This document shows, piece after piece, positions 24,701 to 36,400 of a DNA stretch of 64,000 nucleotides; positions within the stretch are counted from its first letter, which is position 1, and each line of letters opens with the position of its first letter. A model generated the notes under the pieces. It was not told the origin of the DNA and did no database searches. It saw only the letters and a list, made by a program, of their open reading frames with translations. The position numbers were made by a program, and so were the translations under genes. The DNA is from Sphagnum compactum (Eukaryota > Bryophyta > Sphagnopsida > Sphagnales), in the NCBI GenBank assembly GCA_965153455.1, contig OZ234495.1, forward strand, positions 5,828,001 to 5,892,000, written 5' to 3'.

Positions 24701-26568
24701 CATTCATGATGCACTAGTGGGTGCTTGTTGATAGTGTCCAAACAAATATAGTTATCAATTGAGGAATGTTCATTAGATGTTTTACTAGTGTTCTTGTTTA
24801 GTGATAATTTTTTTCATTTAAAAAAACTTAGGGAATTTTTTTGGAAAGGGTTGTATTTCCAAGTGTAATTTTGACTAATTTGAAAAAAAATTGTCAAATT
24901 TTTGGATTAAAAAAATTGGAAAAAAAAAAAACCTTGGTGTTATAGTGAAGTTACTATGATTTGTTTTTCCATTTTTGTAATTTCATAGAACATTTTTGTG
25001 TTGTTTTTTTTATTGATTTTCTTTTTGTAACCTGTTGGGTCAGTGATTAATTTTTTAGGAAAATTTAGACCTTTGGTTATCAATTTCATTGTCAAAGTAA
25101 AATACCCACTACCTATCAATTTACTTAGTTATTTTTGGCAAATTTTAGCTACTTTTGCATAATGGTCAATTTTCACATATTGGCTTTTAGAACTATCGAT
25201 TATATTGCTAGCTACGGCATGTTACATGGTTTTTTAATAATAATAATTTAAATTATACATGTTATATGTTTTCTAACATAAACATATTTAAGGTTTTAAG
25301 ATTGATGAACTACTTAGGTGAAATTACAATCATTTGGGCAGGTTTTGATACTTGACCCCCAACCAATTACCCATCTCAAAACATAGTATTCAGCCAACAA
25401 TTGTTTGATGTAGTGTCACAATGGTTTGGCCTTTTACACATCCTCAACCAAGTATTGATATCTCCAACGGGGCTATTTGATTCACATTGATTATGATAGG
25501 TTTAGATCACTATTCAAGATTTTAGTAAAAACATTAATGCACCACTACTTACAACTTTACATCATTTCTTGCCTTGGCACTTCATCACTTTCAACACCTT
25601 TCAAGAAGTTGCAAGATGCTTCCCTAATGGACTAGTTTACATGTCTACACCATAACACTACTCGCCGTAATACATGTGAAACAAGTCAAACTCTTCTTCT
25701 TCAAAATCAACACTACTTCATCAAAATAGCCATGCTTTTAAAGGTCATCGTTATGCTCCTCCAAGAGTGCGTGTTCCACTATCAAGAAATCATTGACAAC
25801 CCTTTTCCACTAGAGGTCAATAAAGCCTTGTGTGATTTTGGCTAATTCTTTTGTATCATGACTAACCTTTCAAGGTTCTCCAATGTCCACATGAAATCAC
25901 AACATGAAGCTTGTGATCACATTACAAATGCCAAAGATAAGTTCCATCTTTATATATTTGTGAACCAAGAATTATGCCAAAAAAATTTATGATGGGCTAA
26001 AATTCCAACATTTGGAAAATTTTCTTTCACATGTTCATGCCACTACAATACAAAAAACATTAAAACTTCACCAAGTTATGCACCAATATATAATGTTACT
26101 ACAATTATGACAACTTTAACTTTAGCAAATTTCGACTCACTTCTTCATTTGAATCAAGAGCTCCAAACAATTACACTATAAGTATATAACAAGTTCAATA
26201 ACAAATATTCTTAAAAATAAAATGCCAAAAAAATTGCAAAAAAAGAAGTTATTGTCAAATCCTATCCCTCCTCTTTTCACCAATGTAAGATGCCCTCGAA
26301 ATATACTAGGAAAGTAAAGAAGTGCTTTACAAATTGTGAGACAAAAAAAATGATATTTTGGTTGTCAAAATTGTTTTCTAGAAGCCCACCGGAAAAAAAG
26401 TTCAAGCTACGAGTCTCCAAGTCTCAATAGCTTGCTTCACAAATCAACTAGTTCATCATGAAAAAACTTCAAACTAAAAAACCTTCCACTATTAAAAATT
26501 TCACTTACTAGCCTAGTGTTCCATTCCTAGTATTTTCTATGTTACCATATGGTTTTGGATGAGAGTAA
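18706..26568. other. Long AT-rich intergenic region, no gene seen
   Basis: About 7.9 kb with high A+T (extreme around 23.9-24.5 kb, full of ATTAATTA-like words) and only short chance open frames. No tRNA, coding exon with conserved motif, or transposon protein was recognised. It is probably made of old, degraded repeats. Confidence 0.5.
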
Positions 26569-26950
26569 AACACTCGGAGAAAATTTGTAAGTGTATGTGA
26601 AGGGCACCTTATATCCATGAATTTCCTTAGAAATGGGGAGGGATATTATGCCTACTCATCAAGGTTGGGAGGGAACTTATGCCTACTTGTAGGTGTAAGA
26701 ACCCTTCCACTATTGAGGAGTAGGCTTTATCCCTCCCATTCATACGCCTTGTGATCTACATATGTACGGTTCATGATAAATTTTGCCTCATGCTTTACAA
26801 TACGTAAAGCCCATGGGTGGGGGACATTCCCAAAATGAAGGGTTAACTCTGCTATCACCTTGTCCTAGGCCCCTTATTTTGTGAATGCTCCCCACCTAGG
26901 GCTTTACCCTACACATTTAGTGCCTTTGATATGTAGAAGGAGAAAACCTA
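26569..26950 (+). repeat. Dispersed repeat copy (family also at 30.7-31.3 kb)
   Basis: The part at about 26692-26900 (AGGTGTAAGAACCCTTCCA, CTTGTGATCTACA, GGTTCATGATAAATTTTGC, TAGGCCCCTTATTTTG) recurs in the same orientation at about 31125-31320. The part at 26569-26640 (AAACACTCGGAGAAA...AAGGGCACCTTATATCCATG) recurs in inverse orientation at about 30780-30880. No protein is encoded, so it is a non-autonomous or decayed element. Confidence 0.7.
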
Positions 26951-28208
26951 ACGGGAAAATAACTTTTTTTTTTTGTTCAGGATACATTTGAGGGGCTGTA
27001 ACTTCCATTTACAAACCCAAAAAAACACGTGACTTCTGTTTCTAACCCCAGAAAAACACCATTTGCACACAATAATTCAAATCCCATCTTGTGACTCCAA
27101 TCGATTGTGCAAGCTAGCTTGCTAATTCTAGAAGACTTGTGTTTTCGTGCAGCCCACTCCAAGTGGCAAGACCCACTTTTCCTATGTGGTGCCTTGCCTT
27201 GATAAAGAAGAAGTTGTTAATTTGTTGTGTGCATATTGGCCCCTTTCTTGTGTCAATTGGTCACCTGGAAGGAAGGCATGATTTATATATATACTAGATG
27301 ATGAAGTAAATGGGTATAGTGAATTTTCGCTATTGAATACTTACGCAGAACAAGTCCATCGTGACGACTAACCAGAAGTCGAATGTAACAACCCTATAAT
27401 TAGAAGTTAAAAGGAAGTTTCTCCCTATTGGATCGTCTTCACACCACCTCCAAACTCTAGGGAAGTGCAAAAGATTAGCAATTTTTTAGAGGGACAAGAA
27501 AATCTATGAACATTATTATTATGCCTCTTTCTAGAATGCTCTTTTCACCATTAGTTCATTTGTAATGATACTAGTTTGAACCCGGTGCCTAATGCACAGG
27601 TGTGTTATTTCAACAATGTTTGGTTCATTTTTAGTTTTTTTTAAAAACTTTTATCTTTTTTAAAAAAAAATTGTGTTTTGTGTTTTTATTACTATTTTAT
27701 ATAATAAAAATAAAAGTGTTTCTTTTTCACTTTTGTATTTTTGTTTATTTGGATGCAAGTTTGAAGTTTGGAGAAAGAAGACACACCTCATTCTTTTTCA
27801 AGTAGGGTTTTTCTTCATTATTATAAGTTTTATTTTTTCTTATTTTCTACTCTTTATTTGGTTTCTTCTTTTTTGTAATTTGTTTTCTTTTAAAATGATT
27901 TTACTGTATTTCCCTTTCCTTGTTTCATTTGTTTCCATTCCTTTTTTATAGTTTTTGTGTTTTACTTTTTTTTTTTATGTTTGTTTCATGTTTTAATTTT
28001 TTTCTATTCTTATTTTGTCTATCTTCAATTTTTTTTCTATTTTTATGTGTTTATTTATTTATTTAGTTTCTATTTTCTTTTCCAATTTTTTTTTAGTTTT
28101 TCTAATATGTTTTATAATAAAAATAATTAAAAAAACCTTTTTATTTTTGTTTGATTAGATGCAGGTTTGAACTTTGGGAAAAGAAGACAAACCTCATTTT
28201 TTTTTCAA
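26951..28208. other. Intergenic, T-rich
   Basis: From about 27.6 kb the plus strand is strongly T-rich, and the part at 27730-28170 looks like a diverged upstream relative of the unit repeated at 28.2-28.9 kb (DGATGCAxGTTTGAA and AAGAAGACA words recur at about 27755 and 28159). Open frames here are low-complexity Phe/Leu/Ser. No gene. Confidence 0.4.
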
Positions 28209-28874
28209 GTATGGTTTTTTTTCTCTTTCTTTTGCTCTCTGTTTTGTTTCTTATTTTTTGTTATCTAATTTTTAATTTTTTTTAAAGATTATTTTACTGT
28301 ATTTCCCTTTTTTGTTTCATGTTTAAGTGTTTACAAAAAAATTCTAATTGTTAAAGTGTTTTTCTGTTTTTATTTTTTTTCTAATTTTTTCCCTTTTTAA
28401 ATATATATTTGTTCTGTTTGGATGAATGACGGGATGGATGACGGACGGATGGATGGAAAGCTTCATTTCATCCCGCCGTCTGGATGGAAAGCTTCAGTTC
28501 ATCCTGAAGCTTCACGACCACAACGGCCTTTACTATATAGAATTTTTTCAAGTATGGTTTTTTTTTCTTTTTCTTTTGCTCTCTGTTTTGTTTCTTATTT
28601 TTAATTTTCTTGGAAGATTATTTTACTGTATTTCCTTTTTTTGTTTCATGTTTAAGTGTTTACAAAAAGTTTCTAATTGTTAAAGTGTTTTTCTGTTTTT
28701 ATTTTTTTTCTAGTTTTTTCCCTTTTTAAAAAATATATTTGCTATGTTTGGATGGATGACTGATGGATGACGGATGGATGGATGGAAAGCTTCATTTCAT
28801 CCTGACATCTGGATGGAAAGCTTCATTTCATCCCGAAGCTTCACGACCACAACTTCCGTTACTATATAGAATAT
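28209..28874. repeat. Direct repeat, two copies of an approximately 331 bp unit
   Basis: Each unit has a T-rich half (CTTTTGCTCTCTGTTTTGTTTC, then ATTTTACTGTATTTCC and AAGTGTTTACAAAAA) followed by a GATGGATG-rich half with GATGGAAAGCTTCATTTCATCC twice and GAAGCTTCACGACCACAAC, ending in TTACTATATAGAAT. Copies run about 28209-28543 and 28549-28872. The second half is internally palindromic around AAGCTT. Confidence 0.85.
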
Positions 28875-29850
28875 TGTAGTAGATACCTTGTCCCATTGGC
28901 AATTTGGCAGCTTCAACACTAGTTATATTAATTTGTAGAAATGTTGAATTAAAAAAAAATTAATTATTTTTTTTCCCCACACAACAAAACCTTTGCAAAG
29001 GAAAAATAGATTGTTTTTTTGGGAATATTCATTCATGAATATTCCATTAAAGAAAAACACGGAACCTTCAAAACTAATTAATTATTCGACATACATGTGT
29101 TTGAAAGTCGGCCTTGTCCTCTACAATGGTCAAATCATCTGGAAGGGGGTCATTGCTTGCACGTCACCAAGTCACATATCCTTCGACCCTTCCATGTTCT
29201 ACAAGAGAGTTCGTATTCTTCTTCTTCTTCTTCTTGTCGCTTTTTGTGGTTGTTCAAAGGATGTATTTTCAGCCATGAAAAACGATGTCAATTTTGTTGT
29301 TGTCTGGGTCCCTAAATTCTTTTTGGCATTTTTTTGGTACAAAAGCAACAATGAGAGGAGTCTTTCTCTATTTTACAAAGGTTGCTCCCTTTTTCGTTAG
29401 TTGTTTTCACATTGCCCAACCCCCCTATCTAGTTGAGCCAAAAGTATAAGAAGACATAGAAAATGTGACGACCATCCCTACGAAGAAGATTTAGCCAAAA
29501 TCTGGCTTGTAGACCAGATATGATATACAAATCTTTGATGATCCTTCTATATTTTTGGTTACAGGTTGGGGGAAAAAAAACCATAGGTATATATTTTCCT
29601 CACTTTTGGTGATTCAAAAAACTCCAAAATCACTTCACTTTGCAGTTTAAAACTTTTTGTTGGACACAATTTTGCCAATTAAAAAAAGGCTACATTTAAG
29701 GCAAATGAAATTACAGGCAAGTGTGTAGTAGTAAGAGGACATTATGGTTTTTATGAACATTTGGGAACCAGAGAAGAACATAAAACTTAAACATACATGG
29801 ATCACAAGGCATAGGTGGGGATGGCTCTAACGTCTACTTTTAAAAAACAA
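28875..29850. other. Intergenic, nothing recognised
   Basis: AT-rich. A 135-codon plus-strand frame at 28993-29400 includes a run of Leu codons from a CTT repeat and has no family signature. Confidence 0.4.
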
Positions 29851-29852
29851 GA

Positions 29853-29880
29853 GGTTGGGGGGGGTTGGGGGGGGTTGGGG
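29853..29880 (+). repeat. G-run tract with quadruplex potential
   Basis: Two runs of eight G and one of four G are separated only by TT, with another GG just before. This satisfies the usual sequence rule for an intramolecular G-quadruplex on the plus strand. Confidence 0.8.
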
Positions 29881-30665
29881 ATTTTTTTCATTTTTCCTTT
29901 GTTCCCAACATGTTCCCTTCAAGTGCCCAATGGGTTCCCATCAGGTTCTCAATATATTTCCTAGGTTCCCAATGTGTTCCCCAAGGGTAATTCCTTTAAT
30001 CCCATATGTGTTGCCCAAAGTCCTCCCCTTCTCACCTATATAGGTGGGCCATAGGGGGAGGCACTCCATCTTTTCATGGAATCTTCTATTTTGGGGAGCC
30101 CCCTAGTTTCAACTTTTTTTTTTTGCGATGGGCCAATCAAATTGGCTCATCCTAGAAAAAAAAAGTTGGACTTGTGAGGCACCCCCAACTAATTGTAGGT
30201 AGGGTGTTATTTGCAAGGAGTATTATCCCGGGCCAAAAATGGTGACAAACTCTTTTGGGAAGAGAAATTTCATGCAGCCAATGGGTAGGCCCAAGCATGC
30301 ATTCAAGGTGCCTTGCATTTTTTCCTTTTAAGTTTGGGGGTTTGGGGGGTGGGGAGGATTTTTTTCCCATTTTTCCCTGGTTCCCAATGTGTTCCCACCA
30401 TGTTCCTTTTAAGTTCCCAATGAGTTCCCATCAGGTTTTCAATATGTTCCTCAACATGTTCTCCATAGCACCTCACTTTTATCCCATAAAATTGCCAAAT
30501 GTTGTGCTCCTTTCACCTATATAGGTGGGCCAAATGGGAGGAATTTTCTGTTTTGGGGAGTGTCCATAAGTTTTTAAAAAAAATTTTATTATTATTAATT
30601 TTTTGTGATGGGCCAATCAGATTGGCTCGTTGCAAAAAAAAAAAAAAAAGAATGTGAAAGGCACC
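29881..30665. repeat. Two diverged direct copies of a 'GTTCCCA' repeat with inverted CCAAT core
   Basis: Segment A (about 29880-30172) and segment B (about 30355-30650) share ordered blocks: TTTTTCATTTTTCC, repeated GTTCCCAA words, CACCTATATAGGTGGGCCA, TTTTGGGGAG, and GATGGGCCAATCA followed by its partial complement ATTGGCTC. They are about 480 bp apart and in the same orientation. No protein is encoded. Confidence 0.7.
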
Positions 30666-30810
30666 TCATCTAATTAATATGATAATTGAGCTTGATAGCT
30701 CCATATCTCCTATTACACCTATGAGTATGCATAATTTCCCTCATGTTCTAGTAGAGTGCAAGATGCCTCCTCTTTCCTAAGAGGGAATTTCATGGATATA
30801 ACAAGGTGCC

Positions 30811-30856
<46 letters not shown>

Positions 30857-31330
30857 AATTTCTCTGAGTGCTTTACAATACCTTTACAATTAGAAGTTTC
30901 CTTATGAGAAGTGCCTTGGAAAGTTTGCAAAGAACTTTCCCATATGGTTTGTTTCAATGAGAAGTCTTCTGAACAAAATATGACAAAGAAAGTGAACAAT
31001 TGAATATGACTAGAGGAAAAAATGAAGCAAAATGACTCATTATTAACTGGTGGAGGGATGACCTTATGTAACAAGCTTGATGATTAGTTTGAACTTGTAT
31101 TGGGCTGTTGTTTACTTTTATGAGGAGTAGGTGTAAGAACCCTCCCATTCATTCATACATCTTGTGATCTACAAAGGTATGGTTCATGATAAATTTTGCA
31201 TAGTGCTTTACAATAGGTAAAGGCCCATGGGCGAGACACTATTCCCAAAATTGGGGGGTTGGAGTTGGCTATTTGCCTTCTCCTAGGCCCCTTATTTTGA
31301 GAATGCTCCCACCCTAGGGTTTTACAATAG
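30666..31330. repeat. Composite repeat copy of the 26.6 kb family plus (TC)n(CA)n microsatellite
   Basis: The left part (30680-30890) matches 26569-26640 in inverse orientation and the right part (31125-31330) matches 26692-26900 in direct orientation. A microsatellite of 13 TC units followed by about 8 CA units sits at 30816-30856 inside the inverted part. Confidence 0.65.
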
Positions 31331-33410
31331 ACTTAAATACCTTGATGGTCATTTTTGGCCTTGCCTACCAAGGCAAGAAGGATATTGTGTTTAGATTCAT
31401 TCTAGAGTATAGTAGCTAGCTTAAGGGATTTTGGCCCCTACTAGGTAATAACAATAGGTCTATTTTTATTATATGAGGATTTTTGAAAGATGATATTTTG
31501 GCTTGTGTTGAAACTTGAGATTAGTTATAATAGAGTTATAATATCGGGAAGGATTTTGGTTGCTTTTAGAGGATTTTTTTGAAGATTGGTATGTTTTTGC
31601 ATGATGAAATATTTGAGTTTCCATAATTCTTCTTTTATTGCCTTAAGATACTTTTTAATGTAAATGGCAAGGCCACACCCCTTGTGACACACCCCTGGTT
31701 TCTTTAATCTCACATAGTTGGGACAAAAAATCACTAGGTTCTTAATGATTTGACACTCTAGTCTTGTTCATTTGGTTTGTCACTTGGCTGTTTTACCCTT
31801 TTGCTTTCCTTGGCCTTTGCCTTGCCTTAATGTTCTTTTCTTTTGGTGTGCTTTGCTTTTGGCTTTCTGAAGAGGGCTTCACAAACAGCTAGTTCCTCAC
31901 AATTGCTTTTCAAGATGTTGTTTTCACACACACACAAATTTACATAGCCCATAAATGGGGTTTGAATATTAACATGCCTTTGATGTCCTTGGTACATGCC
32001 ATAGTTGTTAGGTGAGGATCTAAGGTTTTTAAACTAACAAGTGGTTCATCAATTAATGGGTTCACCTCATTCATGGCAAGTTCGCCGTTGAAACGAGCAA
32101 CATCTTAAACTAGGAAATGTTCCATGAAGTTAGTTTCCCCAAACTTTTAACTCACATTTCCACACTAGCACCTCAGCTTTGCATAGTTCCTCACTTACTC
32201 GTTCCCTTCCCTTCCCTGACGAGGCAAAGCTCAACATGAGGCTCTCTGTGCATGCTGGCCGTGCCCTTCAAATGTCACCCATAAGGATGATAAATATTCA
32301 ACATACTAAATTGGAAAACACATGGTGGTTAGAGCATGGTGAAGCTCAAGAGGATCCTTCTTCAGTTATGCCAGAAATGTTTCTATGGTGTTTTCTGAAC
32401 TCCTCCCCACTTTGGGGATTATTACCTACCTATTCTATCGTGTTGTGCGTTTGCTTGTAAGTTTAGTGGAACTGGTGACCACTATTGTTTTGTTTTTGTA
32501 TTTAATTAATAGGGTAGTAGTGTACACAACAATAACATCATACACACACCCATTCTATCTACAAAATAAATAAATAGGAGAATTTTTTCTTAGGTTTGAT
32601 CTTTTTTTCAGGGTCTACATAAATAATAATAATCAAGATATGACCTAATTTTTTTTTTGGCTTTTATAATAGACCCAGAAAAGAGAGGGAAAAAAAAAAG
32701 GGATGAGGGGGGAAAAGAAAGAGACAACTTAATTGAAAAGAAAAGAAAAGAAAAGAAAAGAAAGGGAAAGATAAAAGGATGTGGGTTAGGGTTCAAGGGG
32801 GGGCTTTTCCAAAATTAGGGACTAAAATGGTTGTTGGGTGACTCTTTGAATTATATGGAGACTAGTTCCAGTTCTCAAAAAAATAAAATTAGAGTGGTTT
32901 CAGTTTGGGGTCCGATTCTTTAATAAAAAAAACAAAAAAAGAAATAAACCCTCCAAACTGGGTACCTGCCCCACACTGGTACAAAGCCCCCATCAATCAA
33001 GTTGCAGCTAGTAAGTAAAAGAGCGCGTTCCAAGGAAGTTGGGAATCCGCTCATCTTTTTCATTTCTTTACAGGATATACGGTCAGGATTCCTCCGGGTG
33101 ACCGGGACTGTCCCCGGGCCGGCCGGGGCTGGGGTCCAGGAGTGGCCTTTGCGACCGCGCGGGAGAGGAGTCAGTGCTTGGGCCGCCTGCTACTGTTGCT
33201 GCAGCAGAGGAGGGAGGAGGAGGAGGAGAGTTTTTTTTTGTTGTTGCAGTGGGGTTTTGGTTTTGTAGCATCTAGAACGGGAATTTCGCGTGCCTGAAGA
33301 CTGTTGCACATTGCTGACGCATATAGGGAGCTCGGGAGCTCTAAAGCGTGTCGATCGGTGTAGTATAAGACATTGTTTGCGTGAATCAGGGGTCCGGTGA
33401 AAGCGGGGAC
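31331..33410. other. Intergenic and PFK 5' flank
   Basis: AT-rich to about 33.0 kb, with an (AAAAG)n microsatellite at 32735-32764. From 33.0 kb GC rises sharply, with C/G-rich segments (CCGGGCCGGCCGGGGC) and a run of GAGGAGG, which fits the promoter and 5' leader of the phosphofructokinase gene. No TATA box is obvious. Confidence 0.5.
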
Positions 33411-36400
33411 ATGGCTAACTTGAGTTGCCGTGGTATATTATTACCAGAGCTTGCTGCTGCTGCTGCTGCGGGATTGAGAGAACAAGATTGCAGAAACGGT
33501 GGAGTGTTGTTGTCTTCATCATCAGAAAGTTGTTTGGGAGTAGGCAGAGGGAAAATTGTGAGTAATATTAGTAATAATAAGCTCCGCTTGAGTAGCAGTA
33601 GCAGCTCCTGGCTTGGTTGTGATTCCTTGAAGAAGAAGGAGCGTTCGTGCTTAGTAGCCGCCGCTTCTGGAATGGCCGTATCCAAGAAGGAGGTGTCTAT
33701 GTCCGTCAACGCAGGATCATCGAGCAAAATCTTAACAGGCTCCGGCGGCGCGCTTTTGGAAGACGTGCCTCACCTTACCGACTGGCTGCCTGATCTCCCG
33801 GTTCGCTCTTTTTCCCCTTCCAGTTTCCACATCCTGCTTCTGCATTTCCTCGTTTTGTTGATCGGTTTGTTTTTCCAGACAAATCATCATTGGTGAGGGG
33901 GATCTAGAGGCGCACCGCTTGTCCCTTGCAGTAATATACCGCCGTATTTGTGGCGTCTTTCAAGGATTTATGTAGAGAGTTTTGAGTCTTGTTGAAGACA
34001 CTGTAACCGTTGACATGATGGTAAAATGTTCTTTCGATTTGCTTGTCGCCGAATGGGGTAGTAATCCGTTTCTTGAATGTCAGATCATTCTCTTTTCAAT
34101 TTCGTTTCATCACCTTCCCGGGAAGTAGGTCAAGCATCTCATACCGATGTTGGAGTTCCCCTTCACTGTCCAATTGAACAATCTGACGATCCAACAGCAA
34201 GTTCTTAGAGAGATTTCAAACAAGATTTAAGATTGTTTTTTTTTTTTGGGTTGTTTGAACTTTGAAGTATTGATGAGTGTGATAGCTGGATCTCTATGAA
34301 TATCCTTTGGTGAGCATGAACTACTGCGGTGATGACTGAGACTTAGGACATCTTTCCATTATGTTTTTCAGTATCTTTGCTCACAATCATCTCACAGCTC
34401 TATCAGTCAAGCATTGACCAATTGCAGGAGCTGTGAGAGCTGTGAGTCAAATGACTCACCATACAATGACATCTGTCCTTTTTTAATGAGAACATGTATT
34501 CTCATTGTACCTAACATAATTCATTGCATATTTTGACCACAGTTGCAGCTCTTCAATGGAAAGTGACTATCCCTGCAGTAAGAAACAAGGCCCTATGTCA
34601 ATGCCTTTGCATTAGGCTGCTGTGATCACAGCAGCCTAATGGAAAGGGACTCTTATTTGTCTGTCCGAAATGACATCATTGCCCAAGTATCTGGCACGCT
34701 CCTTTTGTAGGAAGAAAACAGCAAGGCCTGAATCTGTAATCAATAATAGTGGTGACAAATCTCATTTCTTACACTCCAACTTCAACTTCCTCAAAATTTC
34801 TGTCCTTTGATCTGGTGTATTGTCCTGCTCTGTCTGATGTGCAGACGTATGCAAATCCTTTGAAGCATAACCCTGCATACTCGGCAGTGAGGTGAGCAAC
34901 ACAAGAAATCTGACCACTCCTTTCTTCTGCATTTGCCACCACCCTGCAGAAGAAGTTTTAACATGCAAATCCAGAATGCCAATGAATTGGAAGAATGCAC
35001 AAGAGATGTACACACATTTCTCCATAGGATGCAAACAGCACAGTCAATGCTGCTTTTCCTGTTTCTGTATTCATGTATTCATGAGACTTTCTACCCTATG
35101 TTTTGGCTTGAGCCCCCGCAAAAGGACTTTGAGAACATCTTAGTTTCACACTTTCTGACAGGCTTGTGTGATGGGCTGGCTTGCAATGCAGGCAATATTT
35201 TGTGGAAAACACAGATGTAGTTGCGAAAGATGTAAGTCAACCTTTATCCTTCTTAATGACCACTTGCACCAGTAGCATGCATATAGGATATATAAGACCA
35301 ATCTTCTGCCCATGCTAGTCTTTGTCATCATGACAGTGGAGTGGCATCACAAAGTTACGTATCTTATTCTCTTATATTCTGTTTGATGAATATGTAGAAA
35401 GCACTAGAATAAAGTACTATATTGATTTTTTTGTGAGACTGTCTGTTTTTATGGTTGTTAAGAAATTTGGCTAAGTCAATGTCCGACAGGTGGTCGTGAA
35501 TTTGAACACAGCTGGAGATGGTATTCACTTCCGACGAGCTGGACCTCGGGACAAGGTTCTCTTTCTGTTCCTTTCTTAAGTGCAGGTTGTCACACTGAAC
35601 ATCTGTGTCCAGAGAGGAAGAGCTGCTTTTGGACTTAAAAGAGAACAGTTCTAGATTTTCCCGTTATTCTTCAATGGAAATTCTACAAGAGATCCTGCAG
35701 CATTGCACTCCCATCCTTCCTCACTGCTCTTTCCCAACGTCCTCTGAACTTTGTCCAAATTGGGTACAGAGTCTATTGCCACGAAGCCATGTTAAGCAAG
35801 CACTGAAAGCACTGTTCATGAGCATCACTTGCTTGCCTGGTATTGGCTGAGAGTGATTAATGTTTTCTTACTATTTATTGCAAGTCTTTGTAACACAAGG
35901 CTAGGATGCTCACTGATGGCTTCCATAACATGTGGTGATTTAAGGTAGAGGCTTTCTGGATGTGCTGAAAGGTGGGCTAATTTTACATCCATTAGACATG
36001 TCGCAATCACTTTGTTGTTGTGTGTCATATCTCTCTGACTGTCCTACTTTCAAAACTTGCAGATATACTTCAAGCCGGGGGAAGTGAAGGCATGCATTGT
36101 AACATGTGGAGGCTTGTGTCCTGGTCTAAACACTGTCATTCGAGAGATAGTTTGTGGGCTTTGGACTCAATATGGTGTTCGTGAAATCTATGGCATTCAT
36201 GTAGGTGACATCCTTCACTTTTAAGTCTTTTCAAATCTGATGTAAGAATAAGCAGTTGAGCCACATTCTTCAGAGTAACTTGTGCATGTCATGATTTGAG
36301 AGACAATATGCATCTTCACAATGTCAGACCTGGAACTCTGAACTCCTGTACTTTGTACTTTTACCTTTATCTCACCAAAGCAGATCTGGACTTCTTATAA

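Noticed and set aside
26569-31330. A pair of LTRs enclosing a retrotransposon
   Set aside because: The shared parts are short, in mixed orientation, and no gag, protease, reverse transcriptase or integrase is encoded between them.
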